Part shown: one piece after another, positions 27,026 to 36,170 of the stretch
Layout of the letters: each line of letters begins with the position of its first letter
Numbering within the stretch: the first letter of the stretch is position 1
Source of the DNA: Bradyrhizobium aeschynomenes
GTDB lineage: Bacteria > Pseudomonadota > Alphaproteobacteria > Rhizobiales > Xanthobacteraceae
Assembly: GCF_013178945.1 (NCBI RefSeq)
Contig: NZ_JABFDM010000012.1
Span: 1-64,000, forward strand
Direction: 5' to 3'
Length of the DNA: 64,000 nucleotides
Made by a program: the position numbers and the translations under genes
The notes under the pieces: model-generated
Told to the model about the DNA's origin: nothing
What the model saw: only the letters and a program-made list of their open reading frames with translations
The model's database searches: none

Positions 27026-27250
27026 ATGCCCCGCCGCCCGGCCAGGGTCACACAGGCAGACATTGCACGCGCAATTCGCGCTGCCAAGGAAGCTGGCGCC
27101 AGTGAGGTCACCGTAGATACGAACGGCGCCATCAGGATCGCTCTCACGTCGAGTGTTCGATCGGCTTCCCAGCCGAAGATCGACTTTGACCAAATCTGGA
27201 CGCCGTCTGAGGCGCTTGCGCGTCGGCTCAATGGCACCGAAAACGGGTGA
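27026..27250 (+). CDS. Small island protein upstream of the integrase
   Basis: 74 residues from the ATG at 27026, which has GGAGA seven bases upstream. The first 45 residues (ARVTQADIARAIRAAKEAGA followed by a short beta hairpin) form a small helical unit seen next to integrases in many rhizobial genomic islands. The tail is a short acidic linker. It lies 72 bp upstream of the integrase gene on the same strand and may act as an excisionase or be a neutral passenger; neither is shown by the sequence. The 240 bp before it (26787-27025) hold no supported gene. Confidence 0.6.
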   Translation: MPRRPARVTQADIARAIRAAKEAGASEVTVDTNGAIRIALTSSVRSASQPKIDFDQIWTPSEALARRLNGTENG

Positions 27251-27322
27251 AACGCACCTTTCGCCATTGATGCCGAATCTGAGGATTCGTAGACTCCAGG
27301 CATTGGCTCACGGAGCACACCA

Positions 27323-28828
27323 ATGCCTGAGACCGACCGTCCCGATCCCCGCGCGCCTGGGGATCGCCGTATGTATCTCTATTTCGACTATTCCGCAGTG
27401 GGCGCGTTGCGCTGGTACGTCAAGGTCAGCCGCAAGGGTCGCCGGATCGGAATCAGCGGGGACTATGGCACGGCTGGCTTCGACGCCGCCTATGAGGCTG
27501 CAGTTGCAGCGCTTGGGGGAGTGATGCGTAAACGCCGTGTCGAACCCGATCCACTTAAGCAACCAGAACGGCGATACGTCGGAGCCGACCGCTCGCAACG
27601 CGGACAGACGCGCTACTATGTTCAGCTTCGCAATGGACTTCCCAAGATCCGGATCAGGGCCGAATTCGGGTCAGAAGAGTTCGACAAAGAGTGCGATGTG
27701 GCAATCGTCTCGCAGATCGCGATTTACGGCGATACGACTGATGACGTCCACGCGCAGAAGCAACGCAACGAGCCGCGTGCGAGACTACCCTCCACGCCGC
27801 CGCAGCCTCACACCCTGCGCTGGTACTGGACGCTTTACAAGCAAAGCGACCATTGGCTTGGCGACCTCAGCGTCGGCCTTGACGGCCTCTCTGACACGAC
27901 CAGGCTGCAGCGGACTGGACTGATCGAGAGCCTGCTGTACGAGAATGGCGAGAAGCCATTTGCCGTGATGACGCGCAAAGTCATCAAGGAGGAGATGAAG
28001 GCGAGGACCCCCTCGCAGGCAGGCAATCTTCTTTCGGCGCTGCGCGGCATGATCCGCTGGATGATCGACGAACGCTATCTGGACGAAGACGATGATCCAA
28101 CCATCGGTCTTCGCTCAGGCAAGGCCAAGGCCTCTCGCGAGAGCGGCGGGTTCCTGCCCTGGACCGAGGACGACATGGCGCTGTACCGGGCGAAGTGGCC
28201 TGTTGGTACCGAGGCGCGGCTGATGTTCGACATCCTCCACTACACGTTTCTTCGGCTGGGAGACGCTTATCGCTTCGGACCGCCCCACCTCCGCCAGATC
28301 GTACGCAAGATGGCGGTTCAGATCGCAACCGAGAAGAGCAAGGGCAACACCACCGTCACGGTGCCGGTCCATCCCGAATTTGCCGAGAGCCTGCGAGCGG
28401 CACGAGCGGCTGGGATCATTGGCGCCGAGGTCTTCACCGGTAAAACGACCAAGGGCCGCGTGCTGCCGATGAACAAGAAGGCGTGGGCGATGAAGTTCAA
28501 GAAGTACGCCGTTCTGGCCGGAATCAACGAGCGCAAGAAGAGCTGCCACGGCGTCCGCAAGGCGCGGGCGGAAGTGGCCGCCTATGCAGAATGTACCGAG
28601 AGCCAGATGATGGCGATGTTCGGCTGGACCGATCCGAAGATGCCGGCCCACTACATCGCGAAAGCGAACCGGGAAAAGCTAGGAATTCGCGGAATGGACA
28701 AGATCGTTGCGTTCGATCAGAGCCAATCGCTGGATGATTTCCTTCAATCACCGGAGGAGAACGCCGCCGGAACACCGGCAGGGAACAAAGTCGTAACTTT
28801 CCGTAGTAACTTTGGGAAAAAAGCGTAA
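27323..28828 (+). CDS. Tyrosine site-specific recombinase (island integrase)
   Basis: 501 residues. The catalytic set of the tyrosine recombinases is present: R311 (TFLRLGDAYR), H409 and R412 (CHGVRKARAE) and the nucleophile Y444 (AHYIAKANREKL). An SAM-like core-binding domain precedes it (about 165-265), and two short AT-hook-like beta repeats at the N-terminus (RWYVKVSRKGRRIGI and RYYVQLRNGLPKIRI) may bind arm sites. The gene ends 26 bp from the tRNA-Leu 3' end, whose last 17 bp recur at 356-372. Thus this enzyme most probably inserted the 28.5-kb island. It appears intact, so excision may still be possible. Confidence 0.93.
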   Translation: MPETDRPDPRAPGDRRMYLYFDYSAVGALRWYVKVSRKGRRIGISGDYGTAGFDAAYEAAVAALGGVMRKRRVEPDPLKQPERRYVGADRSQRGQTRYYVQLRNGLPKIRIRAEFGSEEFDKECDVAIVSQIAIYGDTTDDVHAQKQRNEPRARLPSTPPQPHTLRWYWTLYKQSDHWLGDLSVGLDGLSDTTRLQRTGLIESLLYENGEKPFAVMTRKVIKEEMKARTPSQAGNLLSALRGMIRWMIDERYLDEDDDPTIGLRSGKAKASRESGGFLPWTEDDMALYRAKWPVGTEARLMFDILHYTFLRLGDAYRFGPPHLRQIVRKMAVQIATEKSKGNTTVTVPVHPEFAESLRAARAAGIIGAEVFTGKTTKGRVLPMNKKAWAMKFKKYAVLAGINERKKSCHGVRKARAEVAAYAECTESQMMAMFGWTDPKMPAHYIAKANREKLGIRGMDKIVAFDQSQSLDDFLQSPEENAAGTPAGNKVVTFRSNFGKKA

Positions 28829-28853
28829 CAACCTCAGTTGCTTGCGCGTGGGT

Positions 28854-28870
28854 ATGGTGCGCTCGGAGGG
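28854..28870 (+). other. Putative attR/attB core in the tRNA-Leu 3' end
   Basis: ATGGTGCGCTCGGAGGG, identical to 356-372. It covers the CCA end and the 3' strand of the acceptor and T stems of tRNA-Leu, so the tRNA stays functional after integration. The integrase stop codon is 26 bp away. Confidence 0.75.
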
Positions 28871-28939
28871 ACTCGAACCCCCACGGTGTTACCCACTGCC
28901 ACCTCAAGGCAGCGCGTCTACCAATTCCGCCACGAGCGC
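28855..28939 (-). tRNA. tRNA-Leu (anticodon GAG)
   Basis: An 85-nt cloverleaf on the minus strand. The acceptor arms GCGCTCG and CGAGCGC pair fully, with discriminator A and an encoded CCA. The D arm contains AATTGGTAGACGC, and the anticodon stem CTGCC/GGCAG frames a TTGAGGT loop, giving GAG for CUC/CUU leucine codons. A short variable arm and the T loop TTCGAGT follow. It serves as the integration site of the island to its left. Confidence 0.95.
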
Positions 28940-29075
28940 TAAAAGAAGCCGGGACCAGAGGAAACTGCGGCACCGGATCAGTGGCGCCCGTGTATCAAAT
29001 CGATGTCGGGGGGACAAGGCCCGCCCTGCCCCTATCTGCGGGTTTTGTGGACAGTTTTTCGGAGCCTGTCCGGTG

Positions 29076-29372
29076 CTATCGCGTGGTCGGCGTCGGCGAT
29101 CGCGGCAGCATTTGCTTGACCTCGACCGCAATGCGGTTGCGGTCGACCAGGACCACCCCATTGGCGATCGGCAGATTGTTGGCAAGCACCTTGACGTCGT
29201 CGGCCTCGGTGGCGTCCAGCTCGATGATGGCGCCGCGGGACAGGCGCAGGACCTGGTGAATGGGCATTGAACAGGTGCCGAGCACGACCATGAGGTCGAC
29301 TGTCACTTTATCGAGGGTTGACACTGCAGGACCACCGAAGTCACTGGATTCCGTTACCCGAGACATCACCAT
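29076..29372 (-). CDS. fliN: FliN-like flagellar motor switch (SpoA) protein
   Basis: 98 residues from the ATG at 29372 (another ATG at 29366; the longer frame opens with TTG). It is essentially one SpoA domain, with VDLMVVLGTCSMPIHQVLRL, GAIIELD and NGVVLVDRNRIAVEV in the expected order. FliN builds the cytoplasmic C-ring of the flagellar motor and takes part in switching and export. No other flagellar gene is near, so it is an isolated copy. It is head to head with lipB, the two starts being about 15 bp apart, so promoters must overlap the coding ends. Confidence 0.8.
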   Translation of the reverse strand: MVMSRVTESSDFGGPAVSTLDKVTVDLMVVLGTCSMPIHQVLRLSRGAIIELDATEADDVKVLANNLPIANGVVLVDRNRIAVEVKQMLPRSPTPTTR

Positions 29373-29386
29373 GTTGTGGTTAGCCA

Positions 29387-30109
29387 ATGGTTAACAGCCG
29401 CGAAACGCTCGACCTGACCACCTTCGCGGGCCCTCCCGGCAATGCCGTGGCGTGGCGGATCTCCGATTCGCTCGAGGACTATGCGGCGGCCACTGCCTTC
29501 ATGGAGACCCGGGCGGCGGCGATCGCGGCGCATGAGGCCGATGAGCTGGTCTGGCTGCTCGAGCACCCGCCGATCTACACCTCCGGCACCTCGGGCAAGC
29601 CTGAGGACCTGCGCGACCCGCGCTTTCCCTTCGTGCCGACCGGCCGCGGCGGCCAAGTCACCTATCACGGTCCCGGCCAGCGCGTGGCCTATGTCATGCT
29701 CGACCTCAAGCGGCGCCGCCCCGACGTCCGGGCCTATGTCGCCGCGCTGGAGGAGACGATCATTCGCACCCTGGACGCGTTCAACGTGCGCGGCGAGCGG
29801 CGCGAGGACCGCGTCGGCGTCTGGGTCAGGCGGCCCGACAAGGGCGCCGGGTACGAGGACAAGATCGCCGCCATCGGCGTGCGGCTGAAGCGCTGGGTGA
29901 CCTTCCACGGCATCGCCATCAACGTCGAGCCCGACCTGTCGCATTTCCAGGCCATCGTGCCCTGCGGGGTCACCGACCCCCGCTATGGCGTCACCAGCCT
30001 GGTCGATCTCGGCCTGCCGGTGACCATGAGCGACGTCGACGTCGCGCTCCGACGGGCGTTCGAGAGCGTGTTCGGCGCGACGCGCGTCACCCTGCCAGAG
30101 AGCGCATGA
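29387..30109 (+). CDS. lipB: Lipoyl(octanoyl) transferase LipB
   Basis: A 240-residue cytosolic enzyme that moves octanoate from acyl carrier protein to lipoyl domains, the first step of lipoate assembly. Motifs: RGGQVTYHGPGQ, the catalytic lysine K159 in DKIAAIGVR, and the catalytic cysteine C193 in IVPCGVTDPRYGVTSL. Full length, no missing residue. The ATG at 29387 is the only in-frame start consistent with the family. It diverges from the fliN-like gene. Confidence 0.96.
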   Translation: MVNSRETLDLTTFAGPPGNAVAWRISDSLEDYAAATAFMETRAAAIAAHEADELVWLLEHPPIYTSGTSGKPEDLRDPRFPFVPTGRGGQVTYHGPGQRVAYVMLDLKRRRPDVRAYVAALEETIIRTLDAFNVRGERREDRVGVWVRRPDKGAGYEDKIAAIGVRLKRWVTFHGIAINVEPDLSHFQAIVPCGVTDPRYGVTSLVDLGLPVTMSDVDVALRRAFESVFGATRVTLPESA

Positions 30110-30173
30110 ACTCAGGCGGCGCCCCGCTGCGGCGAGACGTAGAGCCTGGCGGCGACGTAGCGATCCCTGCGCC

Positions 30174-31373
30174 CTAGCCGAGCCAGCGCGCGATTCGGGC
30201 CACCGCCTCGCGCATGTCGTCGGCCGAGCGTGCATAGGAGAAGCGCACGAAGCTGCGGCCGTGGATCGGGTCGAAGTCGACGCCGGGCGTCGCCGCGACG
30301 TGGGTTTCCTGCAGCATGCGCTTGGCGAAATCGAAGCTGTCGGAGGTGAAGTCGGAGACGTCGGCATAAAGGTAGAAGGCACCATCGGCCGGCAGGAACC
30401 TGGTCAGGCCGGCCTTCGGAAAACCCTCGATCAGGATGCGGCGATTCTCCTGATAGCCGTGCTTGATCGATTCCATCTCGGCGCGGCCATCGAAGGCTGC
30501 TTCCGCGGCGATCTGCGACAGGGTCGGCACGGAGATCGCCAGATTCTGCTGGAGACGCTCGATCGGGCGGACCAGGGCATCCGGCACCACCATCCAGCCG
30601 ATACGCCAGCCGGTCATGCAGAAATACTTCGAGAACGAGTTGATGATCAGGGCATCCGCCGACAGCTCGGCCGCGGTGACCGCCGGAAAGGCATAGTCGA
30701 GGCCGTGATAGATCTCGTCGGAGATGAAGCGAATGCCGGCCTCGCGCGCGGCCGCAATGACGCCGCCCAGCGCCTCGCGCGACATCATCGTCCCCGTCGG
30801 ATTGGCGGGGCTCGCCACCAGCACACCCTTCAGCGGCGTCTTGCAATGGACCGCGAGCAGTGCCTCGCCGGTCAGCGCATGGCGGTTCTCGGCCGTGGTC
30901 TCGATCAGCACCGGCTCGCAGCCGAGCGCGGTCAGGATGTGGCGATATGGCGGATATCCCGGCACCGTGACGGCGACGCGATCACCCGGCTCGAACATCG
31001 CGAGGAACGCCAGGATGAAGCCGGCCGAAGATCCCGTCGTGATCACGATGCGCGATGGATCGATCTCGCAAGCGTGCGTCTCGCGATAGTGACGCGCGAT
31101 TCGTTGTCGCAGCGACGAGAGCCCGAGCGCGGACGTATAATCGATGCGCGCCCGATCGAGCGCAGCATGCGCGGCCGCGATCGCGTCCCGCGGGGCCGGC
31201 GCGGCGGGCTGGCCGACCTCCATGTGGATCACGTGGCCGCCCTCTGCCTCGATGCGCTCGGCCGCAGCCATCACGTCCATCACCATGAACGGCGGAACAT
31301 TGCTGCGCGCGGACGGCGCCGTGAGGCTGGCGATCCGCTGTTCCAATGTCGGTATCACTGTCGCATCCACCAT
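30174..31373 (-). CDS. Class I/II PLP-dependent aminotransferase
   Basis: 399 residues from the ATG at 31373 (the frame continues one TTG codon upstream). Fold-type I features: ASPANPTGTMMSR, ISDEIYHGLDY, and the PLP lysine in INSFSKYFCMTGWRIGWM, then FVRFSYARS for carboxylate binding. It belongs to the aspartate/alanine-like branch. Substrate cannot be told from the sequence. It converges with lipB and diverges from the M48 peptidase gene. Confidence 0.9.
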   Translation of the reverse strand: MVDATVIPTLEQRIASLTAPSARSNVPPFMVMDVMAAAERIEAEGGHVIHMEVGQPAAPAPRDAIAAAHAALDRARIDYTSALGLSSLRQRIARHYRETHACEIDPSRIVITTGSSAGFILAFLAMFEPGDRVAVTVPGYPPYRHILTALGCEPVLIETTAENRHALTGEALLAVHCKTPLKGVLVASPANPTGTMMSREALGGVIAAAREAGIRFISDEIYHGLDYAFPAVTAAELSADALIINSFSKYFCMTGWRIGWMVVPDALVRPIERLQQNLAISVPTLSQIAAEAAFDGRAEMESIKHGYQENRRILIEGFPKAGLTRFLPADGAFYLYADVSDFTSDSFDFAKRMLQETHVAATPGVDFDPIHGRSFVRFSYARSADDMREAVARIARWLG

Positions 31374-31535
31374 CAAGATCTGCTATGCACCCCGGCTGTT
31401 CGGACCCGCTCCCTGAACCGGCCGGCCCCTCGATGGGTCTCATTCGGGACTTTGTTCGCCGCAGATGAGCCGCATTCCGCCGTTTGGTGGGCAATAGCCC
31501 GTATCGAGCCTCACGCCAATTGCAAAGATCGCCTG

Positions 31536-32933
31536 ATGTTGCTCCCTATCGTGCTTCGCAAGAAATTGTCCGGCGGACTCGCCGCGATCATCGCGGCGGC
31601 GGTGGCGCTTGCGCCGTTCGCGCCCGCTTCGGCACAGCAGGGCAAGGGACCGCCGATCCTGCGCGACACCGAGACCGAGGTGCTGCTGCGTGAGTACACG
31701 CGGCCGATCCTTCGCGCAGCCGGCCTCGAGAAGCAGAACATCCAGATGGTCATCATCAATGATGGCTCGTTCAACGCATTCGTCGCCGACGGCCGCCGCA
31801 TCTTCGTGAACTACGGCGCGATCATGCAGTCGGAAAATCCGAACCAGTTGATCGGCGTACTCGCCCACGAGACCGGCCATCTCGCCGGCGGTCATCTCGC
31901 CAAGCTGCGCCAGCAGCTCGCCACCGCGCAGACGCAAATGATCATCGCCACCATTCTCGGCGCCGGCGCGCTCGCGGTCGGCGCCCGCGGCGGCGGCAAT
32001 AGCGGCCTGGCCAATGCCGGCGCCGCGACGCTGTCGGCCCCGGGTGAGGTCATCCGCCGCTCGCTGCTGTCCTATCAGCGTCAGCAGGAGGAGAACGCCG
32101 ACCGGGCCGGCGTGAAATTCCTCAGCGCGACCGGCCAGTCGCCCAAAGGCATGTACGAGACCTTCAAGCGCTTCACCAACGAGAGCCTGTTCGCGGCCCG
32201 CGGCGCCGATCCCTATCTGCAATCCCATCCGATGCCCGCCGACCGCGTCGAGGCGCTGGAGGGGCTGGCGCGGCAGTCGCCCTATTGGGACAAGAAGGAC
32301 GATGCCGCGCTGCAAATGCGCCACGACATGGTCCGGGCCAAGATCTCCGCCTTCATGGAGCGGCCCGACACCGTCGCCCGGCGCTATCCGTCCTCCGACA
32401 ACAGCCTGCCGGCGCGCTATGCACGGGCGATCTCGACCTATCTCCACGGCGACCTGCGCAGCGCGCTGGGCCAGATCGACGCCCTGATCCAGGTGCAGCC
32501 CAACAATCCCTATTTCTACGAGGTCCGCGGTCAGGCCCTGCTCGAAGGCGGCCGCCCGGCGGAGGCGATCGCGCCGCTGCGCAAGGCTGCACAGCTCTCC
32601 AATAACGCGCCGCTCATCAACATGTTACTTGGCCAAGCCTTGGTGGCGTCCGAGAACAAGGCCTACACTGAGGAGGCGATCTCGATCCTGCGCGCGGCGG
32701 TCGCGCGCGAATCCGAGGCGCCGCTCGGCTATTCCCAGCTCGCGATGGCCTATGGCCGCAAGGGCGACTATGCGGAGGCCGATCTGGCCTCGGCCCAGGC
32801 GGCTTTCCTGCGTGGCGACAACAAGACCGCGCGCGAGCTGGCATCGCGCGCCAAGACGCGCTTTGCCGTGGGATCGCCGGGATGGGTCAAGGCCGACGAC
32901 ATCGTCGCATCAAAGCCACTTTCGAGCCAGTAG
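31536..32933 (+). CDS. Exported M48 zinc metallopeptidase with TPR domain (BepA-like)
   Basis: 465 residues starting at the ATG at 31536, which gives a clean signal peptide (hydrophobic 12-30, cut near ASAQQ). The frame is open far upstream, but only as antisense to the aminotransferase. The zinc motif HETGH is at 111-115, with EENADRAGVKFL providing the third ligand, followed by four or five TPR-like helical pairs (about 300-460). The layout is that of BepA/YfgC, a periplasmic protease and chaperone for outer-membrane protein assembly. The role in this organism is inferred from that resemblance. Confidence 0.9.
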   Translation: MLLPIVLRKKLSGGLAAIIAAAVALAPFAPASAQQGKGPPILRDTETEVLLREYTRPILRAAGLEKQNIQMVIINDGSFNAFVADGRRIFVNYGAIMQSENPNQLIGVLAHETGHLAGGHLAKLRQQLATAQTQMIIATILGAGALAVGARGGGNSGLANAGAATLSAPGEVIRRSLLSYQRQQEENADRAGVKFLSATGQSPKGMYETFKRFTNESLFAARGADPYLQSHPMPADRVEALEGLARQSPYWDKKDDAALQMRHDMVRAKISAFMERPDTVARRYPSSDNSLPARYARAISTYLHGDLRSALGQIDALIQVQPNNPYFYEVRGQALLEGGRPAEAIAPLRKAAQLSNNAPLINMLLGQALVASENKAYTEEAISILRAAVARESEAPLGYSQLAMAYGRKGDYAEADLASAQAAFLRGDNKTARELASRAKTRFAVGSPGWVKADDIVASKPLSSQ

Positions 32934-33031
32934 AACGAAGAGTTTGCTGCTAACATCGACACCGGAATACTGAGATACCGCTCCCCGCCCTCGTCAAGGA
33001 CCCGATCATTTTGACCAAAAGGACCTCCTTC

Positions 33032-33796
33032 ATGCCGTCATTCCGCACGCTCATTCCCGCGGCGTTGCTTGCGCTCTCGCTCTGCGGCCTGCCGCAGGTT
33101 GCGACGGCAGAGAGCATCTCCGACAGCCAGCGGAGCGAGATCGAGACCATCGTCAGGAACTATCTCATCTCGCATCCCGAGGTGCTCGAGGAGGCGATGG
33201 CCGAGCTGCAGAAGCGCCAGACGGCAGCCGAGGCGGCCAAGCACGCAGCCGGCATCGCCAAGAACGCCGAGATGATCTTCAACTCGCCGCGGGGCGTCGT
33301 CGTCGGCAACAAGGATGGCGACGTCACCTTTGTCGAGTTCTTCGATTACAATTGCGGCTACTGCAAGCGCGCGATGCTCGACATGATGGAGCTGATGAAG
33401 AGCGACCCGAAGCTGAAGGTCGTGCTCAAGGAATTTCCGGTGCTGAGCCAGGGCTCGGTCGAGGCGGCCCAGGTCGCCGTCGCCGTGCGCATGCAGGCGC
33501 CGCAGAAATATCTCGACTTCCACCAGAAGCTTCTGGGGGGCCGCGGTCAGGCCGACAAGGCTCACGCGCTCGCCGTTGCCAAGGAGATCGGGCTCGACAT
33601 GGCCCGCGTCGAGAAGGACATGGCAAGCCCGGAGGCCAAGGCGACGATCGAGGAGAACTTCAAGCTCGCCGAGGAGATGGGCATGAACGGCACCCCGAGC
33701 TACGTGATCGGCAAGCAGGTCGTGATCGGCGCCGTCGGCGTCGAGGGCCTGCGCGAGAAGATCAGCACCGCGCGTTGCGGCAAGGCGAGCTGCTGA
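33032..33796 (+). CDS. Periplasmic DsbA-family thiol:disulfide oxidoreductase
   Basis: 254 residues. I prefer the ATG at 33032, which gives a standard signal peptide ending QVATA; an in-frame TTG at 33011 is the alternative. The N-terminal helical extension (about 30-75, ISHPEVLEEAMAELQ) is typical of the ScsC/Com1-type DsbA group. The thioredoxin fold has active-site CGYC in FFDYNCGYCKRAM and the cis-Pro loop GTPSYVIG. It makes or isomerises disulfides in exported proteins, and could serve the M48 protein just upstream on the same strand. Confidence 0.92.
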   Translation: MPSFRTLIPAALLALSLCGLPQVATAESISDSQRSEIETIVRNYLISHPEVLEEAMAELQKRQTAAEAAKHAAGIAKNAEMIFNSPRGVVVGNKDGDVTFVEFFDYNCGYCKRAMLDMMELMKSDPKLKVVLKEFPVLSQGSVEAAQVAVAVRMQAPQKYLDFHQKLLGGRGQADKAHALAVAKEIGLDMARVEKDMASPEAKATIEENFKLAEEMGMNGTPSYVIGKQVVIGAVGVEGLREKISTARCGKASC

Positions 33797-33824
33797 GAGA
33801 AGCGCACTGCGCGATCGAGATCGG

Positions 33825-33852
33825 AAGGCCGGCTGGATCAGCCGGCCTTTTG
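33825..33852 (+). terminator. Rho-independent terminator after the DsbA-like gene
   Basis: An inverted repeat AAGGCCGGCT / AGCCGGCCTT with a four-base loop, followed by TTTTGCTT, lies 30 bp after the stop codon. It also separates this gene from the converging GntR gene and, because the stem starts with A residues, may work in both directions. Confidence 0.8.
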
Positions 33853-33882
33853 CTTATGAACCGCTCGAAAACGAGCCGGGTC

Positions 33883-34554
33883 TTACGCCGTCAGCGTCAT
33901 TCCGAGCCGGGTCCGCAGCGCCTCGCGAATATGGGCGCGCGCGACCCTTTCGGCGCGGTCGGGATCGCGCGCTGCAAGAGCCTCGATCAGCTCGCCATGC
34001 TCGGCGGCCGCCGTGGCCGGCCGTCCCTCGGCCGCAAAGGTCGTGGAGCCCAGCAGCGAGATCGCGACATGCATGTCGGCAAGGGCGGAATCCAGATAGC
34101 GATTGCGCGCGGCGCGCTGGATCGCGCCGTGCAGCAGCCGGTTCAGGCGCGCAAGCTCGGCGGCGTCCCCCTCTCCGCTCGCAAAGCGCGCATGGATGTC
34201 GCGCAGCGCCGCGATCTCGGCCGGCGCGGCATATTGCGCCGCGAGCCGTGCCGCCGCGCCTTCGAGGATCTCCCGCATCGCGTAGAGTTCGAGGATGTCG
34301 TTCTGGTCAAGGCTGCGCACGATCAAGCCGCGGCCGCCGGCCGGCTGCACCCAGCCCTTCGCCATCAGCCTGCCGAAGGCCTCCCGGACCGGCGTCCGGC
34401 TGACGTTCAGCCGCTGGGCGACCTCGTCCTCGCGCAGCCGGTCGCCCGCGCGATAGACGCCATTCTCCAAGGCCTGGCACAGCGCACGGAACACCGCCTC
34501 GCCGAGCGAGACGTTGTCGCGATCAATCGTGAACGTGCGCGTTTCGATGGACAT
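33883..34554 (-). CDS. GntR-family (FCD) transcriptional regulator, probably of tcuAB
   Basis: 223 residues with a winged helix-turn-helix (about 15-80: LREDEVAQRLNVSRTPVREA) and an all-helical FCD ligand domain (about 95-215) carrying the usual metal-site histidines (LLHGAI, DMHVAI, EHGELIEAL, RAHIREAL). It is divergent from tcuA, and the shared 200-bp region contains two GTATAC boxes of the type such regulators bind. A repressor released by a tricarboxylic or dicarboxylic acid is the likely mode. Salmonella uses a LysR-type TcuR instead, so the regulation has been replaced here. Confidence 0.88.
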   Translation of the reverse strand: MSIETRTFTIDRDNVSLGEAVFRALCQALENGVYRAGDRLREDEVAQRLNVSRTPVREAFGRLMAKGWVQPAGGRGLIVRSLDQNDILELYAMREILEGAAARLAAQYAAPAEIAALRDIHARFASGEGDAAELARLNRLLHGAIQRAARNRYLDSALADMHVAISLLGSTTFAAEGRPATAAAEHGELIEALAARDPDRAERVARAHIREALRTRLGMTLTA

Positions 34555-34608
34555 GACCGCACTGTCTCACACCCTCGCTTTGAACAACAGCGGCTGTTGC
34601 ATATTTTT

Positions 34609-34624
34609 GTATACAATAGTATAC
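34609..34624. promoter_or_regulatory. Double GTATAC operator between the GntR gene and tcuA
   Basis: GTATAC occurs at 34609-34614 and 34619-34624, one helical turn apart, within TTTTTGTATACAATAGTATA, an AT-rich island in a GC-rich region. Each box is palindromic and matches the T-x-GTATAC-x-A core bound by many FCD-type GntR regulators. It lies 55 bp before the regulator start and 130 bp before tcuA, well placed for control of both. Confidence 0.65.
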
Positions 34625-34754
34625 GAAATCAAGCTCGTCATTCTCTCGGCGCACGACGTTCCGGCGGTCTCTGCGGGCGTCGCAGCCGAACAGCGAGCGT
34701 GCACAGCAGGAGGGGCCGGCCGCCCGATCAGCCCTGCGTCGGGAACGAGGGGTC

Positions 34755-36170
34755 ATGACGGCTGAGAACGATATTCCCGAGCATCCCGTGGCCTACGACG
34801 TCGTCGTCGCGGGCGGCGGCAATGCGGCGCTGTGCGCGGCCATCGCGGCCCGGCACGCCGGCGCCTCGGTGCTCGTGCTGGAAGCGGCCTCGAAGTTCTA
34901 TCGCGGCGGCAATACGCGGCACACGCGCAACATGCGCTGTGCCCACGACACGGCGACGGCAACGTTGAGCGGCCCCTACACCGAGGACGAGTTCTGGGAC
35001 GATCTCCTGCGCGTCACCGAAGGCCAGACCAACGAGCAGCTCGCGCGCATGATGATCCGCGAGTCCAAGGAAATGCTCGACTGGATCGTCGAGCAAGGCG
35101 TGCGCTTTCAACCCTCGCTCGGCGGCACGCTGAGCCTGGGCCGTACCAACTCGTTTTTCCTCGGCGGCGGCCGGGCCATGCTCAATGCGCTCTATCTGAC
35201 CGCCGCGCGCCTCGGCGTCGACGTGCTGTACGAGGCCGAGGTGGTGGGGCTCGACATCGATTCCGATCGTTTCCGCGCCGCCATCATCCGGCAGCGCGAC
35301 GGCATTACGCGCATCCGCGGCAAGGCGCTGGTGGCTGCAGCCGGCGGCTTCGAAGCCAACATCGACAGACTGGTGGAAGGCTGGGGCGAGATCGCGCGCA
35401 ACTTCCTGATCCGCGGCACACCCCACAATCGCGGCACCGTTCTGGACATGCTGCTCGGCGCCGGCGTGGACAGCATCGGCGACCCGACCCAGTGTCACGC
35501 GGTGGCGATCGACGCGCGGGCGCCGAAATATGACGGCGGCATCATCACCCGGCTGGACTGCGTCGTGTTCGGCATCGTCGTCAACAAGCACGCGATGCGC
35601 TTCTACGACGAGGGCGAGGACGTCTGGCCGAAGCGCTATGCCATCTGGGGACGCCTGGTCGCGGCTCAACCGGACCAGATCGCCTACATCGTCTTCGACG
35701 TCAAATCCGCCAATCTGTTCATGCCGTCGCTCTATCCCGCGATCGAGGCCGCCAGCATCGCCGAACTTGCCGGCAAGCTCGGCCTCGATCCCGACGGACT
35801 GTCAGCCACCGTCGCCGCGTTCAACGCAGCGGTGCGCGACGGCAGCTTCAATCCCGACATCCTCGACGATTGCCGCACCGAGAACCTGACGCCGCCGAAA
35901 TCGCATTGGGCACGGCGCATCGATACCGGTCCATACTATGCTTATCCCGTGCGTCCCGGCATCACCTTCACCTATCTCGGCGTCCGGGTCGACCACGACG
36001 CCAGGATGATGATGAAAGCCGGAGGCTCGGCTCAGAACATGTATGCCGCTGGCGAGATCATGGCCGGCAACGTGCTCGGCCGCGGTTATGCCGCCGGCAT
36101 CGGCATGACCATCGGCAGTGTGTTCGGACGTATTGCAGGCCGCGGAGCAGCAAGACATGCAGCGCAGTGA
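34755..36170 (+). CDS. tcuA: FAD-dependent tricarballylate dehydrogenase TcuA-like
   Basis: 471 residues of the fumarate reductase/succinate dehydrogenase flavoprotein family. The N-terminal dinucleotide fold is clear (DVVVAGGGNAALCAAIAARH), as are the TcuA-specific RGGNTRHTRNMR segment and the closing FAD loop GGSAQNMYAAGEIMAGNVLG. In Salmonella, TcuA oxidises tricarballylate to cis-aconitate and needs TcuB for reoxidation. Here tcuB follows with a 14-bp overlap, so the pair is an operon. The substrate could be another tricarboxylate or dicarboxylate. Confidence 0.9.
   Translation: MTAENDIPEHPVAYDVVVAGGGNAALCAAIAARHAGASVLVLEAASKFYRGGNTRHTRNMRCAHDTATATLSGPYTEDEFWDDLLRVTEGQTNEQLARMMIRESKEMLDWIVEQGVRFQPSLGGTLSLGRTNSFFLGGGRAMLNALYLTAARLGVDVLYEAEVVGLDIDSDRFRAAIIRQRDGITRIRGKALVAAAGGFEANIDRLVEGWGEIARNFLIRGTPHNRGTVLDMLLGAGVDSIGDPTQCHAVAIDARAPKYDGGIITRLDCVVFGIVVNKHAMRFYDEGEDVWPKRYAIWGRLVAAQPDQIAYIVFDVKSANLFMPSLYPAIEAASIAELAGKLGLDPDGLSATVAAFNAAVRDGSFNPDILDDCRTENLTPPKSHWARRIDTGPYYAYPVRPGITFTYLGVRVDHDARMMMKAGGSAQNMYAAGEIMAGNVLGRGYAAGIGMTIGSVFGRIAGRGAARHAAQ

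Noticed and set aside
30261..31535. Extension of the M48 peptidase frame 425 codons upstream
   Set aside because: This part is antisense to the aminotransferase; the ATG at 31536 gives a proper signal peptide.
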